Positions 48,063 through 57,976 of a stretch of 64,000 nt of DNA are shown piece by piece. The stretch is from Kingdonia uniflora (lineage: Eukaryota > Streptophyta > Magnoliopsida > Ranunculales > Circaeasteraceae): positions 930,001 through 994,000 of the forward strand of contig JACGCM010002624.1 of assembly GCA_014058105.1 (NCBI GenBank). Direction: 5' to 3'. The notes under the pieces are model-generated. The model did not search any database. It saw only the letters and a program-made list of their open reading frames with translations, and was not told where the DNA came from. The position numbers were made by a program, and so were the translations under genes. Numbering within the stretch: position 1 is the stretch's first letter; every line of letters begins with the position of its first letter.

Positions 48063-50546
48063 GAGATGACTCACCTACACTCAATTTAGCTATACTCTCT
48101 CTACACTCAACTCACACCACACACCTTAATAGGAGGTGACATTTTTTAGAGGGAAAAACACATTTGGATTGCCTTCGTGGAGGACAACATTCAAAACAAA
48201 CACACTCTCACTCTCTCTTCACGTGGACAACATTCTGGATGTACATTAGAAAATGGGATTCTGAGTAGTACTCTAATTGACAATTGCTTGGCTACAATAT
48301 TTGAACTGTGGAGTGACTATTAATCTATAAATTGTTGACTACCATTGAATCGACAATTCGTATATCAATTGATTTATATTGCAAGCATATAAAGATTATT
48401 GATGCCTAATCTGAGTCGACAATTACACATACTATATCAACCCATATCTACGGCTTAGTAGCCATCAAATAACGGATTAGATGCAAAAAAAAATTACAAC
48501 GGTAGCACAGTCGAAAAACATAAAGGGTCTATTAATAAGCCGTAACAATTAATTAGATAATATTGCATTGAGGAAACATTATGATATTTCATTACACAAC
48601 TCTTCTTCCATGTGGTCTTCCTCTTGCTCTTCATTCCTTGCTCTCATTCCCTGAAATATACACGTCATAATTGAACTTCATTAGCACTATATATTTGCAT
48701 AAAATATCCCAAATATATCTTATATTGATTTTAAAGATATACAACCCAAATCAATTGTTGTTAAACTACTCGACAATACTTTGTCGAAAGATGCATATCT
48801 CAAAAATTTGGTCGCTACAAAATTGTCGACTACTGGGTTCTTTGAAAATTTTGATGTTAAAATTTGTCGATCACATGGTTATTCGATAATTCATGGCGTC
48901 GATCACTCCAACTCAATCAATTAATCGACAGTTGTATTATCGAAAACATGGTGATCAGCATTACTGTCTGCTATCATATTGTCGATATTGATGGGCATGA
49001 CAAATGAGTTGTTGGTGGATGCATTTCATACTAAAAAAATACTAATAAAATTATCGATTAACACAATAATTTGACATTAATTAACAACAAAAGTTACACC
49101 TCACTAATTTGTTCGTATTTGTTCTTGAAGACGTTCTTTAAGGTCACCAATCATTCTGAAAATTACTGCAAAAATAAGATCCTACCAACCAACAAAGTAC
49201 AATTCCCCAACAATCAACCTCCAATTTCAAAGTTCGAACTCAACTTCGATCTATCGTAATCACAAATAGAAACTGTAATCATGGTTAATTTCAAGCAGAA
49301 AAGATATCTAAGAACATTTGGAAGGAGAGATAAAAACAATTTAATCGATTCAATACGAAATCTCCCAAATAGCTTCAATCTAGTACGAGATTGTGTTGGA
49401 ATAATAAACATATTTACCTTGTTTCCAGTAATGCATAAGAAGCCGAAAAGAGATACTGTAATCTGACCTGAGAAAGAAAGGTTGTAGCAGCACTGAAACA
49501 AGAACAGAATCAGGAACAAATGTAGAGCCGAGTCGCGGACAATGTCGCTATCTTTAAGACGTTTTCGTGCACTGCCCAACAAACAGTGCAATGTTGCACG
49601 GTCGCCCCCAGGATAAAATGGTTGTTTTACTGTAATAGGTTTCCCTCTTGCAGGAAGAGAACCTTCTGTACTTTGCACTTCTATAGTATAGTCAGATTTA
49701 GAAATTTGTGAAACACAAAGAGAGATAGAGAGGGGGGGGGGGAAGAACTGTTCTGTAAGATGTGTGTAAACTACTGCAGGGTTGGTTTTCTTTTATAGAC
49801 GAAAAAAGGAGCCATTACGGGAGAAGACACGTTATCTGCAACGGCTAGTGGGCCACGTAACGTCTGAGTCAAAGCTCAACCGATAGATTAAATCGACTAG
49901 TAACGGTTTGATTAAAACAACAACAAAACCCAAGCCCAACTTCAAAGAACTTTTCAATAAAAAGAATAGGATGCTCATGGGCCTCAGAGACAATTGCCCG
50001 AGTCCCAAGCCGGGGCTGGCCAAGGGTGTGTGTGCAAATGTGTTGGTATAAAAACCCACCACACACTCCTACTCACACCTCACATTCTTCACTTACTCAT
50101 GTCTACAACCAATAATTAAGTAATACGATATATATCTCAAGGGTTAGCTTTCAGTTTTTAGAGATAAACCCAACAGATTGAAACACAGATTCGAGAAAGG
50201 GTTTTGAAGAAAGATAGAGAAAGAAAGAGGGGGAGAGACTGATTTGAGAGGGCAGACGATTTGAGATGGATTCACCACTAATGGAACTTTAGCCGGTGAT
50301 CACTCACCTTTTGTTGTGGTAGAGAGAGAGAGAGATTAGAGTTGAGTAAGAGAGATTGATTTAATAGGGTAGAGTACAATAGAGGAGAGAGGTCGCAATT
50401 TGAATTTCTTCCACGTCATTCATTTTTGTCACGTAATTCATTTTTATCACGTCATATGATTTTTTCTCTCATGTGAGAGGCAGGTGTATTAGCTACTTTT
50501 GAGTGTAGCAGGAGTGCAACTAAATTGAGTGAAGGCGAATCCTCTC
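48063..50546. mobile_element. TIR-flanked element of unknown class, about 2.5 kb
   Basis: The left end (48074-48110: CACTCAATTTAGCTATACTC then CTACACTCAA) matches the inverted right end (50499-50535: GAGTGTAGC..GTGCAACTAAATTGAGTG) over about 37 bp, with weaker similarity further out. No target duplication was identified. Inside are a cluster of ATTGTCGA/TCGACAAT motifs (48250-49060), a minus-strand frame of about 60 codons (49735-49545) reading STEGSLPARGKPITVKQPF, and a TATAAAAG box upstream of it (about 49790-49797). No transposase was recognised. Confidence 0.5.
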
Positions 50547-50559
50547 AAGAGAAAAAAAA

Positions 50560-51179
50560 AAATTCATGTTTATTGAAGGAAGAGTCGGTATGATCTCCTA
50601 TTTTATTGCTGCCTGTGACCTTAAAGGTTCTACTTACAATGAAAAGGATATCAACTCGACCTTTACGGATATGAACAATGCCACCATCAAGAGTGAGTTT
50701 TACTCATCATGGGTACTACTTTTATAGCTTTATGCACACAAATAGGAGTGCCTCAAGTCACACAAATAGGAGTGCCTCAAATCACACAAATAGGAGTTGG
50801 AGGCTTGGAGCTACAAGGCAAAGAAAGAATATAATTATCATTTTTTAAGTACAATATGGACTGATGGAAAAGGAAAAAATACTCTATAAGTGTATAACCA
50901 TACAGTACCAAAACTCATATAGTTACAACTACTGAATCTTGAGTGTTGTTAAATGCATGGTTGACTGGGAACAATATGGTTGTGATTATAGTAGATATTT
51001 TTCTGATTTGTGTTGGTGGATGCAGACCTTTAAGAGCAATGATATTTCAGGTATAAACAATACCCCAAGCATAGTCATTGATGCCACCTTACGGTTGCAA
51101 CATCCAGCTCATGGGAAGTACAAATTGCAAGTTAAGGTGGAAACAAAGTATGATGAAAGAGAACCCGCCTCATAACTCT
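50560..51179 (+). other. Possible gene fragments, unrecognised
   Basis: Short open pieces in this stretch (FMFIEGRVGMISYFIAACDL near 50565, and 50939-51175 with SIVIDATLRLQHPAHGKYKL) look protein-like but match no family I can name. They lie upstream of the repeat copy at 51180. Confidence that this is or was coding is low. Confidence 0.25.
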
Positions 51180-51445
51180 AAAACCGGCCATTTTGTTGAG
51201 CATCAAAAGTGAACGGATTTCGATAATAGCTAGTACACATGCTTTCAATGCTCATGCCTTCAAAGTACGATGAAAGGGAACACGTATCAAAACTCTCGTA
51301 AGATGAACCTAACCCAAATCCTCGTTTTGACCTTCATGTTCGACCTCGTCGGTTCCCCTAATTAATTGATCTTTTACGAGAAGCATGATTGAAACCTTGA
51401 GTTGGATGGTCAAAGTCGGCCTCTTCAGTAAACGGGAGGTAACCC
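51180..51445 (-). repeat. Unknown repeat/gene fragment, copy 2 (uninterrupted)
   Basis: This copy carries the same sequence as 46070-46316 plus 47158-47190, read through without the solo LTR (AAAGTCGGCCTCTTCAGTAAAC at 51411-51432). It ends close to the left target site of the Copia element. Confidence 0.7.
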
Positions 51446-51465
51446 CCGGTATTTGCAACTGTAAG

Positions 51466-52062
51466 TGTTGAGAATTGAGGTAGCTACTCTCTCTTCCCTA
51501 CGAAGAACGAAACGCGGAAATCGCCAACACAAGAAGTAAATCAAACAAAGACAATAAAGAACCCAAGGAATTTACCCGGAGGAGGGAAGTGGAAAACCCT
51601 TGCGGATGAAAAACCACTCCCCACGAACAATTCACTATGATATCAAACAGGTTACAATGATTTCTCAAGCTTTAATAGAGTCTCTCAAACCCTAGCCTCT
51701 CTAAGGTTAAACTCACCAAATGATAGATAACAAAATAACCTAAGCTCTCTTTATATACTAGATGACCAAAAATACAAATAGTACGGATCTCGATGCATAA
51801 CTCTAACATCTAAGGCAAACCTACGCGAAGCTCGTTCAAACGACTCCAAGCTCGTTCAAACGATTTTGCGATAGTGGGTCTCCAACCCTAGAAACATAAC
51901 ATCTCGTTCGAACGACATTCAAGCTCGTTCGAACGAGATTAACTCTTGGGCCAAAATTTTAGGGAGTACATGAGTTCGTTCGAACGACTATTAAGCTCGT
52001 TCAAACGACTTCGACAATTTTCCAATTTCGACAATTTCTCCAATTCGAGTTCATACCCAAGA
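51466..52062 (-). repeat. Copia 3' LTR
   Basis: 597 bp. On the minus strand it reads TCTTGGGTATGAAC ... CTCAACA. It contains six copies of a CTCGTT(C/A)(G/A)AACGA-type palindrome between about 51830 and 52010. Confidence 0.93.
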
Positions 52063-52075
52063 ATCTCCCACTTGA
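52063..52075 (-). other. Copia polypurine tract
   Basis: On the minus strand, CAAGTGGGAGAT directly precedes the 3' LTR, as expected for the plus-strand DNA primer. Confidence 0.75.
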
Positions 52076-52135
52076 AATCAAATCCCGTAACATATCTCTA
52101 GATCTCCCAATGAATTGTTCGCACTACCCAGACCT

Positions 52136-54953
52136 TCAATCTTGAAGACCCACAGAAGTTGTACATGTCGTCAACTTCTGAAAAGTCACCACCTTCGTAA
52201 ACATATCGGCCGGATTCACATTAGTGTGAATCTTCACAAGCTTCAACACACCGTCCTCGAAGAGCGAGCGAATATAGTGATAACGAATATCAATTTGCTT
52301 GGTCCTAGAGTGAAAAGCTGAATTCTTCGTTAAGTGTATAGCGTTTTGACTATCACTATACAACTTAGAAGAGAATTGTTCTCTACCAAGCTCTTTCATC
52401 AACCCTTTGAGCCAAACCATATCTTTGAACGCTTCTGTAGCTGCAACATATTCCGCCTCCGTCGTAGACAAAGCTACAATCTTCTGTAACCTAGAAACCC
52501 ATGTAACTGCACCGCTTCCCAATGTAAAAATGAAACCACTAGTGCTCTTCTGCTTATCCATGTCACCCGCCATATCAGAATCAACAAAACCCTGTAAGCA
52601 TATCTGAGAACCTCCATAACATAATGCCATATCTTGAGTCCCCTTTAGATACCTCAGTATCCATTTCACAGCTCTCCAATGCTCTTTGTCTGGATTGCTC
52701 ATATACCTACTCACAACTCCCACTGCTTGGGCAATGTCTGATCTTGTACAAATCATAGCGCACATTAGGCTACCAACTGCGGATTGATAAGGAACCTTCC
52801 GCATCTCATCGCGATTCTTCTACGTCTTCGGACAACAATCCTTTGATAATTTGAAGTGACCTCCCAATGGTGTACTAACAACTTTAGAATCATCCATATT
52901 GAACCGCTTTAGTACTTTGCTAATGTAATCAGCTTGAGACAACTTCAATTCTCGCCGCTTTCTGTCTCTCGTAACACGCATACCAAGAACTTGTCTCGCC
53001 GCACCCAAGTCCTTCATAGAAAACTCTCGGGATAACAGTTCCTTTAACTTAACTATTTCTCCCATATCAGCACTTGCTACCAACATATCATCTACATGCA
53101 GAAGTAGAATAATATATGAGTTCCTTGTATTCTTGATAAAACAACAGTGATCTGCATTGCTCTTCGAATAGCCATTTATGGACATGAACTGTTCAAACTT
53201 CAAATACCACAGTCTCGATGCTTGTTTTAAACCGTATAAGCTCTTTGTAAGCCTACACACAAGATCTTCTTTCCCTTTATCCGAATACCCTTCTAGCTGT
53301 TTCATATAAATCTCTTCATCAAGGTTACCGTGAAGAAAAGCAGTCTTGACATCAAGTTGTTCAAGATGCAAGTCTTCAACTGCAACTATATTCATCACAA
53401 CCTGAATAGTAGACATCTTCACAACAGGAGAAAAAATCTCACCGAAATTTATGCCCTCTTATGTTGAAAACCCTTCACCACAAGTCTAGCCTTGAATCTC
53501 CTTGAACCATTAGATTCTTACTTTAGTCTGTATACCCACTTGTTGTGCAATGCTCTCTTTCCCTTTGGTAACCAAACTAAATCCCAAGTTCGATTAACTG
53601 ACAATGACTGCATCTCATCATCCATAGCAAGCTCCCACTCGCTCTTTGCTTCCACATCTAAAGCCTCCTTGTAACTTTCAAGTTCACCACCATCTGTAAG
53701 TAACAAGTGATTTAAAGAATTTACGTACCTTGCTGGAATTCTTGCAACTCTCGGCTCCTTTCGAAGTGTTATTGGAATGTCTAGATCATTCGGTTCCTCA
53801 TTTTAATTCGGTGCAACAAACTCAACAACGACTTCTACATCATCTTCTCGAGAGGGTTCATCATCTTCAATGTCGACACTTTCTGCTACTTCACCTCGAA
53901 TCCTTTCCACAGGTACTTTGAAATCGTTGTATAAGACTTCCTCATTGAATGTAACATTACGGCTCCGGATAACTTTTCGATTCTTCGCATCCCAAAACTG
54001 GTACCCAAATTCATCACCACCGTATCTAATGAAAATGTACTTCGTCAACTTTGCATCTAACTTGGTCATTCTATCTGAATTATCAAGCACATATGAGATA
54101 CAACCGAAAATACGCAAGTGATTAAGGTTTACCTTTTTATTGATCCATGCTTCTTCAAGTAGTCCAAAGTCAAAAGTCGTTGAAGGCCCTCTGTTAATCA
54201 AGTGCGCCGCCGTACTAACTGCATCCGCCCAAAAATACTTTGGCAATACAGCGTTGAGTCTCATACTCCTCGCTCTTTTGTTTATTGTTCGGTTCATGCG
54301 TTCTGCAACACCATTTTGTTGCGGTGTTTCGGGAATAGTCTTCTGTCTTCTAATCCCGTTTGATGCGCACAAGTCTTTAAATTTGTCACTACAGTATTCG
54401 CCCCCGTTATCCGACTTGAGACACTTCAGTTTCAAACCAGTTTCATTTTTAACCAGATCCCTCCACCTCTTGAATTTATCAAACACATCTGACTTGTTCT
54501 TCACGAAGTAGACCCACAATTTACGAGTAGCATCATCGATAAAAGTAACATCGTAATGAGAACCACCAAGAGAAGGCACCTTGGTTGGCCCCCAAACATC
54601 CATATGTATAAGATCCAGCTTTCCGGGTTTCCTTGATTTTGAGATAATTTGAAACTGACATTCTTCTGCTTCGAAAGAACACACTCTTCACAAAACTTGA
54701 GATCAACCTCAGCAAGACCCTCTAGCTTTCCCTTCGTTACCATTATCTTCATCCATTTCTCACTCATGTGACCGATCCGTTTGTGCCACATACTTGTATC
54801 GATCCCCGAAGTAGCCGCACAAATAGTAGAAATTGTGTTTCGCGTTGTATACAATGTTCCTTGTCGCAAGCCTCGAGCTACCAACATAGCCCCCTTTGTA
54901 ACCTTCCAGAAGGTTGTGCCAAAGGTACACTCGTATCTGGCATTATCCGCCAA
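52136..54953 (-). pseudogene. Copia pol region: integrase, reverse transcriptase, RNase H, disrupted
   Basis: From 54953 downward, the integrase zinc-binding segment (HKRIGHMSEKWM ... CEECVLSKQK) is followed by the DDE core at 54684-53803 (IHMDVWGP, FIDDATRK, KSDNGGEY, PQQNGVAERMNRTI), then reverse transcriptase at 53706-52820 (KWVYRLK, LDVKTAFLHGNLDEEIYM, LLLHVDDMLVA) and RNase H at 52804-52136 (SAVGSLM, DSQNAIHLTKN, NPADMFTK). Lesions are visible. A frame change lies near 54650-54690. There is a break after the KWVYRLK motif, with another about 70 bp on (53445-53520). A TAG at 52820-52822 sits within the frame. The active-site residues themselves are present. Confidence 0.9.
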
Positions 54954-54995
54954 TTTGCTAACCGATATAAGGTTACACCCCAGTTTAGGTACAAG

Positions 54996-56033
54996 TCACA
55001 CATTCTGTAAAGCCAATGTTCCTCCTGAAGGCAATAACAACCTAGAGTTTCCCTTTCCAGTAATATTGCATGCACTCTTATCTGCAAAAAAAACCGTACC
55101 GAAGTCACCTTTAACAATATTAGTAAGAAAGCGTACGTTCGTAGTAGCATGGAAGGAAGCGCCCGAATCAACAATCCAAGATTCGTTAACATCGTCACAC
55201 GATAGTAGTAGAGCCTCGTCAGAACTAACCTCCTCAGTAAGGTTCATTGTATCTTTCTCTTCATCGTCAATCTTTTTAGACGAATAAGAGTTACAATCTC
55301 GCTTGAAGTGACCCTTATTTCCACAAGTCCAGCACGTACCAGGCAGCTTAGACTTCTCTCTTGACTGTGATCGACCCCTTCCAAATTTCAGCCCTTTTCT
55401 GCAAGACCTCCCTCTTTTCTCGACGTTTAACATACTGCCGTTTGAACTTGAAGAGGGTTCAGATATTTTACGCCTATTTTCTTCACTCATAATCAACGAG
55501 ACTATAGTGTCAAATTTGATGTCTTCCTTCCCAGACGAGTTGCTCACTGCTGTAATGAATCCTTCCCAACTTTCTGGCATCTACCCTAGAAGAGCCCACG
55601 CTCTCACCTCCTTAGTAAAAGTGATTTTCACGGATTCCAGTTGAGCATGTATGGTATTGAACTCACTGATATGAGCTTGCACACTACCATTGTCATTCAC
55701 CTTCAAAGTAAACAAGTATCGTAAAAGGTGAACCTTATTTGCCCCGGACGGTTCTGAGTACATAGTGGACAACGTCTCAATCAATCCCTTCGTCATCGTA
55801 ACTTTGGAGATCATGTGTAGAATTTGAGATGATAGCGCTAACCTAACAGTTCCAAGCGCTTTGCAATCCAATCGCGCCCACTTAACTTCATCAAAATCTA
55901 CTGGATTCATCTCAGCTCCACCCAGCGGTAGATCAAGATCCTTCTGATAAAGGTAATCTTCTATCTGCATCTTCCACACTCTAAAATTTAACCCATTGAA
56001 CTTCGTGATCTTCAACTTCTCCTGATCGGCCAT
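54996..56033 (-). pseudogene. Copia gag-protease region with an internal stop
   Basis: The frame starts at MADQEKLKITKFNGLNF (56033), typical of Copia gag, and proceeds through the UBN2-like capsid segment. A TAG at 55581-55583 interrupts it, and the same frame resumes directly with MPESWEGFITAVS. It continues to the CCHC zinc knuckle (CWTCGNKGHFKRDC) and the aspartic protease start (WIVDSGASFHATT). One nonsense codon therefore separates the capsid from the nucleocapsid and protease. Confidence 0.9.
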
Positions 56034-56063
56034 CGCTCTTCACCATACAAGCCCTAACACTCG

Positions 56064-56074
56064 TTCTGATACCA
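56064..56074 (-). other. Copia primer-binding site
   Basis: Minus-strand TGGTATCAGAA, two bases inside the 5' LTR, matches the usual plant Copia site complementary to the 3' end of initiator methionine tRNA. Confidence 0.88.
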
Positions 56075-56076
56075 AT

Positions 56077-56673
56077 TATTGAGAATTGAGGTAGCTACTC
56101 TCTCTTCCCTACGAAGAGCAAAACACAGAAATTGCCAATACAAGAAGTAAATCAAACAAAGACAATAAAGAACACAATGAATTTACCCAGAGGAGGGAAG
56201 TGGAAAACCCTTGCAGATGAAAAACTATTCCCCACGAACAATTCGCTATGATATCAAACAGGTTACAATGATTTCTCAAGCTTTAATAGAGTCTATCAAA
56301 CCCTAGCCTCTCTAAGGTTAAACTCACCAAAAGATAGATAACAAAATAACCTAAGTCCTCTTTATATACTAGAGGACCAAAAATACAAGTAGTACGGATC
56401 TCGAGGCATAACTCTAACATCTAAGGCAAACCTATGCGAAGCTCGTTCGAACGACTCCAAGCTCGTTCAAATGACTTTGCAATAGTTGGTCTCCAACCCT
56501 ATAAACATAGCATCTCGTTCGAACGACATCCAAGCTCGTTCGAATGAGATTAACTCTTGGGCCAAAATTCTAGGGAGTACATGAGTTCGTTCGAACGACT
56601 ATTAAGCTCGTTCGAACGACTTCGACAATTTCCCAATTTTGACAATTTCTCCAATTCGAGTTCATACCCAATA
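56077..56673 (-). repeat. Copia 5' LTR
   Basis: 597 bp. On the minus strand it reads TATTGGGTATGAAC ... CTCAATA, so the ends form the inverted pair TATTG/CAATA instead of the canonical TG/CA. The boundary is fixed by the GTAAG target duplication. Confidence 0.93.
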
Positions 56674-56678
56674 GTAAG

Positions 56679-57970
56679 AACCTAATTTCATATATCTAAC
56701 TTTGTTTTTCACACTAATGATAATCAGAACGTTAGTAGGAAACAAATAATTGCCAACACATTGTTTAGCGTGGAAAACCTTTGAATAGGTTAAAAACCAT
56801 GACCTTTCTTAAAGATTTAGAAAGAGAGATATTTATTGAAGATGCCAGTTATTTCAAAGTTTGCTATGTGTGTTTATGAAACATCCATATTTGGAGTTTG
56901 TTCATTCCGTATCTAGATTAGGTGTCAGCACTATCTCGTGGTTACTCATCATCAGATTACACATAGAGTAATTACAGCTGGACAGGCACTGAACAGGTAC
57001 GTATGTTTATACCTCTTTGCTCTAAATGCCAAGCCCTTAGTATTTTACAGAGTATGAAAAGAAAGTGATGCCTTTTTAAGAAAATAGGTTTATGTTCGAT
57101 CAGGCTTTTGTTCTGTTCGATAGATAATAAGAGTTAGTATTTATTCGAACATTTTTACTCAGAACTATGTTTGTTTGAATAGGATTTTGGTCATGTTCGA
57201 ATAAAACTTGTTCTATTCGAATAGTTTATTTCTCTGTTCGAATACATTACTTAAGACAATTTTTTCGAATTGAGGAAGAGTCTATTCGAATAAGTTTTAT
57301 TCGAACATAACAAAAACCTATTCGAATAACAAAGGATGGGTTTTTAGTTTTCTTATAAAAGATAGCCTTTCTTATTTCATAACTCACCTCTTCCAAAACC
57401 TATTTTTCTAGGGTTTGAGTTTTTAGAGAGAAGAAAGATTTCTTTAAACGATTCAAACGAGAACTAACAATTCAAACTTGAATCAATCATTGACTCACAA
57501 ACCAAAATTATGATTTGAAGAACTTGTGAGATTCAAGATTGAAAGCTTTGACGGGAGATTGAAGTGAGGTGTTGCGAGACGAAGGACGTTGCAAGAATAT
57601 TGGAATTGATTGCGAGGAGTTCAATTAGAAGAGAGGTAACCACGGAATGTGCTTATCATTTTGTAAGTAATTGAATTCTTATAATTTTGTTTCATATTGG
57701 ATTGTTTAGCTGTCGGGTGATTCGACAGCGATCTGTGGGTTTTTCTCCTAAGAAATGTTTCCCACAGGGTTAAAATTATTTGGTCTTGAGTTCTTACAGC
57801 GCTAGCTAAATAAACTCACACTTGTTATTGTACTGCTGGGTGGCATTTGAATTTGAGTTAGAGTTTGGTCTGACAAAACTTTGCAACTCATACTCGTTTT
57901 TGACACTGCTGGAGATGCATTTATATCGATTTCTAGTCGTAATCAGCATACATTTATAAAACTCTAGAAC
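56679..57970 (+). repeat. LTR-like repeat rich in TTCGAA motifs
   Basis: Non-coding, with at least ten TTCGAA or TTTGAA-type boxes between 57090 and 57330 (for example CTATTCGAATAG at about 57212). Its part 57535-57790 (CTTTGACGGGAGATTGAAG ... CCCACAGGGTTAAAATT) is found inverted at 63110-63375. Phrases such as GCGTGGAAAACC are common in plant LTRs. No ends or target duplications could be fixed. Confidence 0.5.
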
Positions 57971-57976
57971 CATTGT

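Larger units (their letters stand above)
51461..56678 (-). mobile_element. Full-length Ty1/Copia retrotransposon
   Basis: The element spans 51466-56673 (5208 bp) on the minus strand, between perfect 5-bp target duplications GTAAG (51461-51465 and 56674-56678). Both LTRs are 597 bp. Domain order is gag, protease, integrase, reverse transcriptase, RNase H, the Copia order. The primer-binding site and polypurine tract are in place. By eye the LTRs differ at roughly 35-40 positions (about 94% identity), so the insertion is not recent. Several stops and frameshifts in the internal region make it non-autonomous. Confidence 0.95.

Noticed and set aside
54781..55287. Plus-strand open frame of 168 codons
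   Set aside because: It is antisense to Copia gag-pol; the minus strand has gag, zinc-knuckle and protease motifs in order.
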